A stretch of 64,000 bases of DNA from Rosellinia necatrix (lineage: Eukaryota; Ascomycota; Sordariomycetes; Xylariales; Xylariaceae), in the NCBI GenBank assembly GCA_021209875.1, contig JAGYVD010000002.1, positions 744,001 to 808,000 of the forward strand, in the 5' to 3' direction. How positions within the stretch are numbered: the first letter of the stretch is position 1; each line of letters starts with the position of its first letter. Below the pieces are notes generated by a model that ran no database searches, was not told where the DNA came from, and saw only the letters and a list, made by a program, of their open reading frames with translations. Below, piece by piece: positions 50,934-63,284 of this stretch. The translations under genes were made by a program, and so were the position numbers.

Positions 50934-52625
50934 TTAAAGCACGATGCCGCTCAGATTATCACCGGTGATATCGTCAGGGAATAGTTCACCGAGGCCGGGC
51001 AAGGTGTTGGGACCAGGGGTCCCCTTTCGAGACATGCCTTTCACCTCAAGATCGGCGCCGACGAGACTCATACGTCTCATGTGTTCTAAGGTCTCTTTCT
51101 CATAGTTATTGGCGGTATCCAATACTTTCATTTGCATGGCCACGCGGGGTTCATTCGAGACCGTGACGAGAAGCTAGGTAATCAGCAGTATTAGTACCAG
51201 TTTCCCGGAGTGTTTCAACACCCAACCTACTTTGTCAATAGTATTAATCCGTGCTTTCAAATCCCCACTCTTTATCATCGATACCAGCTCCTTTTCGAGG
51301 TTCTCGTTAGGCTTGGCAAAAACCGCGTTCATGCTATCCAGGGTTACGCAAGAAAAGGGGACAAAGTATTGGACGATGCATTTCTTGCGAATCAGGGAAA
51401 AAATATTGGAGACGTGCTTTTGTAAATATAAGTCCAGGAGATAGTCGGAGCGATACCGCTCCAATATCTCTAGACACGCAGAGAAGCGGCAATTAACAAA
51501 CATAGACACAGCTTTGCGAACCTGAGGTTCTTGCTCAAGATAGGTTCTAAATGAGGAGTTGTCGAGGACTTTCTGCTGTAATTCATCTCGGTCCATGGAT
51601 GCGAGCGCCAACAACCCACCGTAGATCGCGACATCGTTGGGGGTGGCGACATTTTTATAAGGCAGGCACATGCTAGCATCCCCTGTGTCTAGGAAACACT
51701 TGGCTGCTTCGGCATATTTCTCAGAGCCGAGGTACGCCAGACCAGCCACCATCTTCTGGTACGGTTGCTCTTTAGCGATCTCTTCACCGCTCATGTTATG
51801 CGGCATGATCTTATTCACGCTCGCTAATATGCCGGTCCAATCACGCCTCTGCAGCATAATGTTGATCATACGTCTACCGACATCGACGATATGGGATGTC
51901 GTGGTTGAATCGGGTCGCATTTTGAAATAAGCATCGGTGGCCCCGAGCAGATTTCCTATGCTTTCCAGATGCTCACCAAGGTCACGATGGCCAATCTAAC
52001 AAGCACGTGGTTAGTCAAGGCTCCGGTATCGCATTCGTGCTCCAAGAGGCCACAAAGTCATACTCTTATACTCTCTTTGATCAGGTTATTCTTGTATCCT
52101 TTGAGCTCGGCTTCCAATTGGTGTGTGAGCATATTGTTTGACTTTGTAGTATCAGTAACCCAAGCAACGTCGAATCTGGCCTCGGGCTCGCCAGGGCCGG
52201 CCGAGTGGATCAGATCCATAACCTCGGTATACCGCTCGACATCTTTCCCTCTCTTGGCTTCCACAACGGCAGCTTTTAGGGCATCGAGGGATAGCGGTAC
52301 GGAGGATCGGCCGATTAACAGGAGCCGATCGAAACGAGTACGGCCTATATGGAGATGGGTGGTGGTGAGCATGCGAGTTCCGCGCGGGCCGGGGACAGCA
52401 CACGAAGGCTATGGGGGTCGTTTGATCTGCCATGACGAACCTTCGTAGTTGGATATATAGAGATCGAGGTCGAACTTGGGCATATCTAGCAGCGAAGCAA
52501 GGTCAACAGAAGGCGACAAGTCGTGGCCAGAGCCAGCCAGGAGGGAGCTAGGGGGGAGCTGGGGGGGAGCTGGGGGGAGCTAGGAAGGACGCACCTCGAA
52601 CAATGATAGCTCCTTGGTCCTCCAT
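50934..52625 (-). CDS. csn1: COP9 signalosome subunit 1 (PCI domain)
   Basis: Five exons on the minus strand: 52625-52595 (31 nt), 52485-52441 (45 nt), 52344-52064, 51995-51231, 51173-50934; 1362 nt, 453 aa. The joined N-terminus MEDQGAIIVRD-MPKFDLDLY matches the CsnA N-terminus I recall from Aspergillus. It is followed by ISNYEGRTRFDRLLLIGRSS, the helical-repeat region (IGHRDLGEHLESIGN, AYFKMRPD) and the PCI domain (LEKELVSMIKSGDLKARINT, then LLVTVSNEPR). CSN1 is a scaffold of the signalosome that removes Nedd8 from cullins and controls fungal development and light responses. The last intron (51174-51230) has a perfect TACTAAT branch. The C-terminal tail is Gly/Pro-rich. Intron 1 carries a G-run array on the opposite strand. 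Confidence 0.93.
52538..52584 (+). repeat. G-run minisatellite in csn1 intron 1 (quadruplex-prone)
   Basis: Four units close to GGGGGGAGCT lie in tandem on the strand opposite to the gene. Four consecutive runs of five to seven G separated by AGCT or AGCTA could form a G-quadruplex. Confidence 0.85.
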
Positions 52626-53402
52626 GGTGGTAAAAAAAAAGGCGAGAGTTGTCTCTGCGGACCAGGAGCCATGATGGACAACGACAGGGCGTGTCAAGAG
52701 ATATGCGTCGCGGGTATTGACAACACGAACAGTCGGATCAGCTTCGGGATGCCGCATCAATAGATGTAGCTGATTAAATGGCCAATAGACGTTGTCCTGG
52801 ACCGACAAGTCAAGAATGACCAAGCTAGGGTAACCTGGATGAGTAGGCCAAGTGACGCACTTGTCGTTGTACTCGATACTAAGAGAGTTAGGGTTAGAGA
52901 TAGGCCCTTGTTGACGTACATAGGTGGTAGGTAAAGTAGGTAGGTAGGTAGGTAGGTCAGTAGGCAGGCGGCAAGGATACCTAGGTACCCAGGTAGGCAG
53001 GCTACCTACCTAGGTAGGCAATACACTCAATTCAACTTGACCAAAAGAGATGTAGCTACCTAGGTACACTGGTGGATGGCGGGGTAGATGAACCTGGTTA
53101 GGTAAAACTACCAACTACCTATCGTACTACCTATCGTTATCGTGACACAAGGTTCACTTCGTGCCTTTCCCCTAAAATAACTACGAGTATCAAGTATACT
53201 TTTCTCACGGAGATAAAGAAGTACCCCCACCCGACCATGCCTAGACTCTGTTATTAACTCCGTAGCATATCCCGAAAGTGACCAGGAACATTCCATTAGG
53301 TACCTAAGTTAGTCTCAACGTACCAAAACACAGTCGTCATAGTTATACTTCCACATGCTCCATTCTTTGGGACATGGTGGTCCTCTGCCCCCCGTTTCGC
53401 GT
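52626..53402. other. csn1 upstream region, TACCTA/TAGGTA-rich
   Basis: Contains the csn1 promoter and dense TAGGTAGG/TACCTAGGTACC motifs at 52917-53070. Open frames here are chance. Confidence 0.4.
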
Positions 53403-53702
53403 TCAGCACGCAAAGCTGACCGCCTCGTTATTATTCACATCAATCATTGGGATTTGAGTATCTGCGTCGCCATATGCTACAATCCCAGACGGCAACCCGT
53501 GCAAATACACTGATCGGCTAGCATCGATCGTAGCTTCCGAGCCATCCAGGATTGTTACCGAGACTCTAGCGGCTAATAGGAGTATAGAGACGGCATATTG
53601 GGGAAGGTGGCGTAATGAGATGCGACGCGTGAGATGACAAAATGAGGCAACTTACCCCTGGCAGCGAGCTAGTCGTATCAAGTGATGGGGATTCAGGGAC
53701 AT
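53403..53702 (-). CDS. Possible two-exon small protein of 69 aa
   Basis: Proposed exon 1 53702-53656 and exon 2 53565-53403, with an intron of 90 nt (GTAAGT...GCTAG). The joined frame reads MSLNPHHLIRLARCQG, then VSVTILDGSEATIDASRSVY, and ends EAVSFAC before TGA. The strong GTAAGT donor, consistent frame and unbiased amino-acid mix suggest coding sequence, but no domain is recognised and no signal peptide or membrane segment is present. It may be an incomplete or truncated gene; a further exon past the TGA cannot be excluded. Confidence 0.3.
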
Positions 53703-55159
53703 CCTAAAATAGATCCCCTCGTCAGGGTGGTTAATGAGTCAATAGTATTGTGGTGCTTTTTATTCTTCCTTGCTTCTCTTTCATATTTCTTCTTTTTGTT
53801 CTCACATACAATACAATACATTCCGATCTGATCACGGCTCGAAAATGCCATCAAACAGTATCTCAACCGCGTGGACTTTTCAATATTTGCTTGTCCCGGT
53901 TCCTCCAGCTCAAGCCACAATACCACGTTCAGGACATGGCCGCCGTATAGATATACCGCAGAGAAATCCGCCCTCGCCGCATGTAGCAGTCGCAATTTTG
54001 GCTCGAGATTCTTTATTCCGTAAAGGGTAGTATAGTAGCCTCATGCCACGGCGTCCGATCGAGAGCGTTTCTGACTTGAGATCCAAGCCGCTTTGAAGCA
54101 TGCGTGCTACGTAATAGGGCAAGTTGCTTTTAGATGCCATCCCACAGGGTGTAGCTGGTATTAGTACATATATGATGGCCCCATTTCCTTTTACCTCTTC
54201 CCCTCTGTCCAAATTTCCTTCTTGTCATTTGTTTCCTCCGCTCCAAAATTCGCTGAAAATATCGCTCGACCCTACGACATCACAATTCCTGACCAAAAAG
54301 ATCCCTACAACTACAGAAGTTGTAACACCGACGAGCAGAACAAATCGCAAAATATCCAGGGGAGTGACTACCTCGAAAGGCTGTTCACTGAGCCTGGGGG
54401 AAATCGAAGGGTATAAGCACTGAAGTGATTGCAAAGAGATCTCCATGAGCTAGTAAGACCGAAGAACGTTCTAGTTATAATGGTCCTATGATAGACTAGC
54501 AACGATAGCAGCATCTAGGGGGTTCGTCAGCCCTAACGTTGCAGCTGATATCTTGAAGGAAATTCAGCCCCGACGTCTCGCCGGTGATTGGAAGAAGACT
54601 TGGAATTCTTCAGGCTTCATTTTGCTACCAACACTACTAAGATCTTTGCCTGCCCACCCACCAAAGGTCTGGTCTTTGTTGGGCGGATTAGTAGTGAAGC
54701 TATTCACAGTGGACGAACACACACTAAGCGATTTTCCTAGTTGATGCACACGTGGGCGGATTTATTATATGAGTCCAAAGTAAGAACGCTCCCAGCCTTA
54801 CTAACACTTCATCGCCGTCAGAATCTGAACCAGAAGTGAGAGGCTCTGCTTTGTATTTACTAGGGGTTTTGGAGCAGACCTCGTTATAGCCCCCTGACCA
54901 GCCTTGGCCACCAGCTTGCTTGCTCCTTATCATCGTCTGTATTTTCCCATAGCGCCACCAGCAATACATCGCCGTCTTTTCCTTAATCAAGTCTAGTCGT
55001 CCGAAAAAAAAAAAAAGGGAGACATATATCGTGCCACTACTATTACGAAGAGCGCCGAGAACTTTGTACTGATGAGCTTTATATTCTTAAAAGATAGCGT
55101 GCTGAACCAGTGTCACAGTTTATACTGCTAGTAGTTCTAGAAATAACTTATTGTCGCAG
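53703..55159. other. Transition zone with unrecognised ORF fragments
   Basis: Between the last supported gene and the AT-rich block. Three coherent-looking but start-less or unsupported frames occur: plus 54222-54416 (contains PYDITIPDQKDPYNYRS), plus about 54475-54744 (contains RRLAGDWKKTWNSSGF) and minus 54724-54990 (contains KYKAEPLTSGSDSDGDEVL). They may be pieces of a decayed gene or transposon. A run of A lies at 55003-55015. Confidence 0.35.
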
Positions 55160-55887
55160 AGGAACAGATGAATTATATAAGAACAGTGGAATTAAAGCCA
55201 AGCGATTAATGCAAGCAAGTTAATTTAAGCTTATAATAATAATCTATTTAATTAAGTTATATTATATAAAAATAATTAAACGAGCTAGCTTATATATATA
55301 GCTTAAAAAAATTATATTTTTTTTTTTTATAATTAGTTTATTTAAATAAATCGGACTTATATAAGCCTGACCGCTTATTTTAATAGCTATTAATTTAACT
55401 ATAAAGCTTATTACAGCATTTAAGCTATAATTACCAGCTTTTTATTAAAATTATTTATTTTATTATAATATATTTTTAAATCTAGTTAATTAAAGCTTAA
55501 TTTATAAAATAAATTTTAATAATTAAAAGCTTTTTTTTAAATAAAAATTATTATTTAAAATAATTAATAATAATAAAAAATATAATTATGAAAGCAATTA
55601 GCTAATAAATAATTTTATAAAAATAGTATAAATATTTTTAAATAAGTAGTAGTTTAGTTTTTTTTTTTTTAATTTTTAAATTAATTAATTAATTTATATA
55701 TAATTTTTAAATCGCTAATATTTTAGCATGCGTTAATTTTAAATGAATAATTATTTTTAATAATTTTAAATAATTTTTAAAATTATTTTTTTATAAATAA
55801 TTTTTTATTAAATATATGCTACAACAGGCAGTTTTATATATAATCGGTTGTTTTAATTAATATAAATAGTATTAAAAATTTATTATA

Positions 55888-56137
55888 AGTTACGGATAAC
55901 TGGTCCTTCCTGAAGCGTGCGTGGCACGCACGGGACATCCGTACACCTGTTGCCAACTGGTGCGCACAGACCAGCTGTAGCGCGCAGACTGGACCCACCC
56001 CACACACCTGCACTTAGCCAGAATTCTAGTGGGCTAATTCCTCCCACTTACTCTTTCCTTTTTTCATCTGTAGATTTTTCGTACAATACATCACTTATTG
56101 CTGGAGCCTTGACTTCTTATTTGTGACTGGTGCAACA
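55888..56137. repeat. Hairpin-bearing GC-balanced island A
   Basis: About 250 bp of ordinary base composition inside the AT-rich block. It contains a perfect inverted repeat CGTGCGTG (55916-55923) / CACGCACG (55925-55932) and the shared AATTCTAG motif at 56022-56029. Flanks share TTATA at both ends (55883-55887 and 56138-56142), a possible target duplication that is weak in such AT-rich DNA. Confidence 0.7.
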
Positions 56138-58479
56138 TTATATTTAGTTTTTTAAGCTGCTGTTTTTTTTTTTTTATAAATAATTTTTAAAAATTGTTTT
56201 AACTTTTTATATTATAATTAAAAAACTAATTTTGTTTTAAAATAAATATTTTTATATTATTACTACTACTACTATTATATTTACTGCTGCTGCTATTAAC
56301 GCTGCTGCTGTTTTATTTTTATGTTATTTATTTGCTTGCTTGTTTTTTTATTTTATTTTTATTACTGCTGCAGCTACTGCTGCTTAAACTATTACTGCTG
56401 CTAAAAAGCTAGGCTTAATTATTATTATTTTTGCTGTTAATTTTATTTTAAAAAAAGCTGCTAAGCTAATAATAATTAACGTTATTAATAAAACGTTAAT
56501 TAATATTTATAATATTAAAAATTAAACTTTAAGTTTAATAGTTTTATATTTAATTTAGCTTTATATATTTTTTAAAATCTTTTTATTAATTATATATATT
56601 AATTTTATTTTTAGTTTTTTTTAATAAGCTTTAAAGCTGATTTTTTTAATAAAAAGTTTTAAAGCTTTTTATACTGCTGCTATAACTTTTAATTAATAAC
56701 AAAGATTTTTTTTTTAATAAAAAGCCAGCTAGTCTAGCTTTTTATTAAGCTTATATTATATTAATAATAAATATATTAATAATAATAAAATTATTTTTAA
56801 AATATATGCTAAAAAAATTATTTTATAAAAATAAATTAAAAAATATTACTATTAAATTTAAGATTTTAATTAGCAGTATTATTTTTATATTAATAAATAT
56901 AAATATATTTTTATATAAATAGTTTTTTTTATAAGCGTTTTTTTTTATTAAAATTTTATATAGCTAAAAATAAACTAGTTTTTTATTATAGCTGTTTTTA
57001 AAACAGTATAAATTAAAAAAAACGTTTTAATAAGCTTTTTTTTTTAATTTAATTTTTAATATATTAGCTTATAAAATTTTTTAAATTTTTTAATTTTCTG
57101 CGCTTTTATTAAAGCTGCTATTTTTTAATTTAAATCTGCTTTTATTAAAAATAAAATAAAACAGGCTTAATTTTAGCTATAACAATTAAAAATAACAGCT
57201 TTAAAAAAAACTAAAAATAATAGTTTTAAGTTTAGCTGCTTTTTTTTTAAAAATAATAACGCTGTTATTAACGCCGATAATATTTCTGCTTGAGCAAATA
57301 AAAAAGTTATAACTGTTTTAGCAGCAAAAAAAGCTTTTGTTTTAATAAAAATAAATATTAAAAAAAAAGCAGTATTATTAAAATTTTCTTTTAGCTATTT
57401 ATATTATATAAAATAATGAAATATAACATAAATGTAATAATTTATAAGTTTAAAAATATTAATAAATATTATAAAATACTTAAAAATTATAATTGCTTTT
57501 TAAATCAAGAATTATAACATTTTGACATAAAAACTTTAAATTAAAAAAAATTATATATTTTAAGCTTTTTATAATATTTGCTAATTATTTAAAAGCTTTA
57601 ATCGTTAAAAATAACTTAAATTTTAAGCTATATATTTATATATAAAAAGAAAATACTCTTTTAATATAAAATTAGTTTTAATAATAATAATTCTACCGAT
57701 TTATTTATAAAAATAAATATTTAAAAATAATTTAAAAGATTTTTTAATTATAATTAATTAATTTTTATTGCTTATAAGGTATATTTTTTTTAATTTTATA
57801 ATTATAATTATAAAAATTAAATAAAATATAAAAATATTTAAATTAAACACGCAGTAAATTTTTATAAACTTGTTTATAAATATTTAAATAATTAAAAATA
57901 TTTTATTTTAAATAATGTTTTCTAATATTTTTGTTTTGCTTATATATTTTATATATTAATATATTATAATTTTATATTAATTTCTTTTTATAATTAATTT
58001 AATTATTAATATATTATTTTAATAAATAGTTTATATATTTTAAAATTAAATAAAATGTTTTAAAAAGCTTTTTAATACTATAATCTTTCTAGCTATAAAA
58101 ACAATGGTTTTAATTTTAGCTTTAATAGTTAATATTATAACAATATTTTATGTTATTATTTTTAAATAAAAATCTTTTAAAAATTAATATAATATATTTA
58201 TAAAATAATTTATAAGTTTTTTATTCTTTATAAATAAAGCGTTTTTAATAATTATAAAACTTATGTTTTTAAAAGCTTATTTTAAATTTAACCGCTAAAA
58301 ATCTAGTTTTATATAAATATTTAATTAAATAATTAATTACAGCATAATAATTAGCGCTTCAATCAATTAAAAACTATAATAATATTCCGATCATAAAAAC
58401 TATATTTATTTTTAATATTATTTCATTATATAGCGCTAATTTAATTTTTTTTTAAATAAGCTTTTATTTATTTTTTTAT

Positions 58480-58753
58480 AACTTAACCTAAGTTATATTG
58501 TTAGAGTAGGCAAGGGGTGCCAGGCTTGGCACCACCAGTTGCCCCACTGTAAGATTAGATAAGGTGGCCCAGGCCACCTGGGCTAGCCCACTTGGGCTAG
58601 GCCCACCCACCTACCTGTACTAGTAGGTGGAATTCTAGGACTGCACCTAGAATTCCACCATCTTCATCACCAACTACGTACAACACCACAATACAGACCA
58701 GCATACAGCAAAATACAGCTATTTACAGCTTCATACCCCTGACCAGACTTATC
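58480..58753. repeat. Hairpin-bearing GC-balanced island B
   Basis: About 270 bp. Hairpins: GGTGCCA (58516-58522) / TGGCACC (58527-58533), GGTGGCC-CA-GGCCACC (58564-58579), and GAATTCTAGG (58630-58639) / CCTAGAATTC (58646-58655). It carries the shared core AGATTAGATAAGGT at 58552-58565. Confidence 0.75.
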
Positions 58754-59379
58754 ATATATATAAAATTTTTATATAATAAAAAAATAGCCGGTATATAAGC
58801 TAAATTATTTAGTTTATAACGTTTAATAATTTTTTTAATATATTAATTATAAGCTAAAAAAATTATTTAACCTTTTTAATTATAGATTGTTTTAATTTTT
58901 AAAAATTATTTAATATTGCTTTATTTTTTAAATTTATATGTTTTTTAATATTTTATATAATTTTTAATTTTTAATTTCATAATTTTTATAATAAAGCATT
59001 AAAAGTTATTTATATAAAAATTATAAATATAAATCGATTTTAATATAAAATAAACAAAACTTTTTTAAAAAGCAATTATTTTTAGTATTTTAAATATTAA
59101 TAAAAACTGTTTATATTAAAAAGCTAAAAAATTTAAACTATATAATATTTTATTTAATAATATTGCTTTATTTAATTATAAAAAGGTTTTAAAACAACAG
59201 CATACTACTAGCGTTTTTTTTGTTTATAAAACATTTAAAAACATAAAATTATATTAAACTGAAGCATTTTTAAATTAAAATATATTATTAAAACTATTAT
59301 AAGCTTAAAAGTTTTTATAACAAATATTGTTATATAAGTTATTTATAATATATTTTTTAGCTAAAAATTATTTTATATA

Positions 59380-59610
59380 GTCACGGATGCCACACACCCC
59401 TGACTAGGACCCACCTGGAAAGGTCCTTCCGGTGGTGGGCCAAGGCCCACAATACCTACGTACAGCACGTGACCTAGCATCCGTGCACCCACAAACTAGT
59501 ACATACCTAATTTCTACCTAGATAGCTTTTTCGGTTCCCCATCTTCTGATCAATATACATATGGGACCCTAACTAGGAGCATTGCTTCTGTAAAGGACAC
59601 CAATCGTGAC
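59380..59610. repeat. Hairpin-bearing island C with terminal inverted repeats
   Basis: About 231 bp, starting GTCACG (59380-59385) and ending CGTGAC (59605-59610), flanked on both sides by ATATA. Internally CACGGATGC (59382-59390) pairs with GCATCCGTG (59477-59485), and GTGGGCC-AA-GGCCCAC forms a hairpin at 59435-59450. Confidence 0.75.
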
Positions 59611-60919
59611 ATATATTATAATATATAATTTATATTGTTTAATATATTTTTTTTTATTAAACTTATATTAAAATATTTATTTAAATAATAATAAAAATTT
59701 TAAAACTTTATTTAGTTTTATTATTTTAATTATTTTTTTAAACGATTTTATTTTTGTATAAATATTAATATAAAACTGCTTGCTTATTAAATAATTATAA
59801 AGATTTTTTTAGCTTTTTAATAATAGTTTTAATAAATTGTTTATATATATACGCTTTTTTAGCCTAGCATTTATTTTTTTTGTTTTATTTTAGTTTATTG
59901 CGGCTATAAATATTATATATAATATTTTATGTTTTTATTTTTTATAAAACGTTTGTTTTAATTAAATAAATAAGTTTTTATAAAGTTATATTAATTTTAA
60001 TTATTTAAAACTTTAATAATATTAGTTAAATAAATTATAATAGTAAATATAAACATATTATTATTTTTTTAATATTAAATTAAAGTTTTAGCTTTTAATT
60101 TTTAGCGTAAATAAAAGCTGTTAAAATATTATATATATATATATATATATATTTTGCTAGTTTATTTAATCGATTAATTAATTAATAAACTGTTTATATT
60201 TTAATAATTAATATTTTAAAGCTATTTTATAATATCTGATTATTTTAGTTTTAAAAAACGACTTTTTAAGCCTTTTTTTAAAGCTGATTAGCTTTATATT
60301 AAATAAAAAGCTTTATTTTATTTTATATAATCGTTTTATTTTTTACTTTTAAGCTTAAAAGCTTTTTTTAGCTTATAGTTTATTTTTTTATTTTTAACCT
60401 TTGGTTGTTTTTTAGTTTAAAAATATTTTAAAAAGTTATAAATTTATACAGCTAAATATTATAAGCGCCGCTTTTAACAGTTTATTTTTCAGCTGTTTTT
60501 ATTTTTAATTTTTATTCTGCTAGTTAGTTATTTTAAAGTTTATTAATTAAATTAAAACATTTTTATAAAAAACAGAAGTAATAAAAGTATTTTTAAATTT
60601 ATATGTAGCTATAAGTTAAATATTTTATATATTTAATATAGCAAAAAAATCTAAAAGCTTAAATTTAATTTTTATAATCTGTTTAAAAAAAGTTTTATTT
60701 ATTTTAATTATTAGTTTTTTGCTTTTTAATAAAAATATTTTTATTAAATTTAATGTTTTATATAATAATTATTTTATTTAATTAAAAATTTACACGCGGT
60801 ATAAATTATAAGCTTAATAATTTATAAAATATTTTATATAAATATAAACTTTAATTTTATATTTTTGCTAATTATATTTAGCAAATTTATTAATTTTTAT
60901 TAAATAAGCTTTATATTTA

Positions 60920-61102
60920 GTAAGGTTTACTAGGGGTAGTGTGGTTAAGTCTGTAAAAGTGTGATGTAGAATTAAGGAAGGAAGGGCTTCTGGTCCCGCA
61001 GGGACCAGAAGCCTTAGGCTAGTACCTTATCTAATCTACACAATCCTTATCTAGCTAGCTGCGCTAGCTAGATAAGGAGCCCCCCTCTTCCTGACTGTGA
61101 CA
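60920..61102. repeat. Double-hairpin island D
   Basis: About 183 bp. Two perfect hairpins: a 13-bp stem with GCA loop (60985-61013; arm GGCTTCTGGTCCC) and a 15-bp stem with TGC loop (61045-61077; arm CCTTATCTAGCTAGC). Between them, on the minus strand, lies the shared core AGATTAGATAAGGT (61024-61037). ATATTTA flanks both ends (60913-60919 and 61103-61109). Confidence 0.8.
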
Positions 61103-63284
61103 ATATTTATATATATATATTTTGTTTTAATTAAAATATAAATTGTTTATTAGCTTTTTAACGTGTTTTAAAATATATTAACAAAATAAATGCTTAAACT
61201 AGTTTTTTAAAACATAATAAAATATATAATAGCTTTTTATAGCAGAAAAAGCTTTATTATATAATTAAACTGCTGTTTTAACAGTTTTTAGCCAGAGGTT
61301 TTTTAAAAGTTCTGCTTTTTTTAATATTTTCATAGTTTAATTAATAATTTTTTAGCTAGCATGTTTTAACACGCTGTTTAATTTAAAAACTTTAATAAAT
61401 ATTAGTTTATTTTTAATTTTTAATATTTAATTTAACGTTTATATTTTATTAAACTTTTAATAATAATTACTTTTTTATTATTATTTTAAATTTTATATAT
61501 TAAAAGTTTAAATTATTTTATTATTTAATATTTAAATTTTATAATTAAATTAACAACTGTTTTTTTACCTTTAGTCAAAAAAAGAATATATAAATTATAC
61601 TTGTGATAGGCTATACCTGAAGGTACACTTATTAAAGTAGTAAATAAGGTCTATTTTTTAGCTAAATAGCCGAAGTTATAAACAATATAGGCGTAGCTTA
61701 TAAAACGTAGTTTTATAAAGCTGGTTAGTTCTAGTTATATTTATCCAGGTTTAATAGTTAATTTACAAGCTATTTAATAATTATTTAAAATAAAAATATA
61801 TAATAGTTTGCTTATATTAGCCTGTACGTTAATATTTTTTTATAAGCACTGCTTATAATATTATTTTTTTTTTTTACGTTTTTTTAAAAAAGTCGCGGGC
61901 TAGTCGTAAACTGTTTTATAGTTTTTATGCCCGTATTTTAAATTTATAAATAAAGTTTTTTTTTAGTTTAAAAAAAGTTTTTTTATTAAGTTTTTCTTTA
62001 TTTATAAGTTTTAATTTATATATAAATATATATTTTTATTAATTTAATCTGCTAAAATGTTCTAACGCTGTTTATAAACATTTTATAATATTATTTTTTT
62101 TTATTTATTACTTGCTAGTTTTTATATACTTTTTAAATATTTTAAATATTTACGCGCAACTGCTTTTTAAAATTCTGCTAGGCTTTATTTTTTACCGCTT
62201 TATATACAGCTATATAAAGCTTTTAAGCTGCCTGCTTTTTTTTTTTTTTTTAATAATAATTAATTTTATAAGTTATTTTAATTTTTATAATGTTTTAATT
62301 TATTGTTTAAGCCGTTTATAAATCGATTTTATTTTATTTTGCAAGCTGTTTAACGTTTTATTATTAATATTATATCTGTTTTTTATTATTACAGCCGGGC
62401 TTTATTTTTATTTATATTCTGGCCGGCCCGTCGGTTTAGCTTGTTAGCGCAGCTGTATTTTTTTATTTGTTAAAAGTTAGCTTTAAGCTGTTTATAATTT
62501 TTTTATTAATTAATTAAACGGTTGTTTTTTATTATATTAAAACAAGCTATTTTTAGCTATTATTTTTATATTAATTTTGTTAATAAAAAACAAAAATAAC
62601 GTTTTTTTAGTTTTATCTGCTAACTTTTTTTTTTTTTTTAGCGCCTAGCGCTGTTTTTATTTATTTATAAGCTTTATTAACTAAGTTTTAACGTTATTTA
62701 CGCCTTTTTTCTGCTTTTTGTTTAGCTTTTTTTTTATTTTTTTTTATTTATTTTTAAAAGTTTTTTTTTTAATTTTTATTTTTAAACTATTTATGCGCTA
62801 TTTATAATAGGTTTAAAAACCTTTTTTATTTGTTTTATCGCAAGCTAGCCTTTTATTAATATTTTACGCAGCTTTTTGTTTTGTTTTATTTATAAGCACG
62901 CCATGCTATATATATGCTGTATTAACGAGCTGGCAAGTAGCAACTTTTCAGTTTTTTATATTAATTAAATCAGTAATACGTTTTTTTTTTTTGCAAGTTT
63001 ATTACAAGCTAATTATAAAAAAAACGTGCTGTTATATATTATATATGTTATATAAACAAAAAAAAATATTTTAAAATAACCTAGCTGCTGTTATAACTGT
63101 TTATATTTTATATTAACGTTATTTATAAAAAAGTTTTTAATAATTTTAAGCTGTATTAAATATTTTTATATTTAATTAAAAAGATTTATATATATAATAA
63201 ATATATTTTTTATAAGTTTTTTTTTATTAGCTGTTTATTATATGCTTACAAGTTTTTTAAGTAGTTAAAATAAATTTGTTAAAG

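Noticed and set aside
62112..62321. Hydrophobic frame of 69 codons in the AT-rich block
   Set aside because: Ile/Leu/Phe-rich translation expected of AT-rich DNA; no conserved feature.
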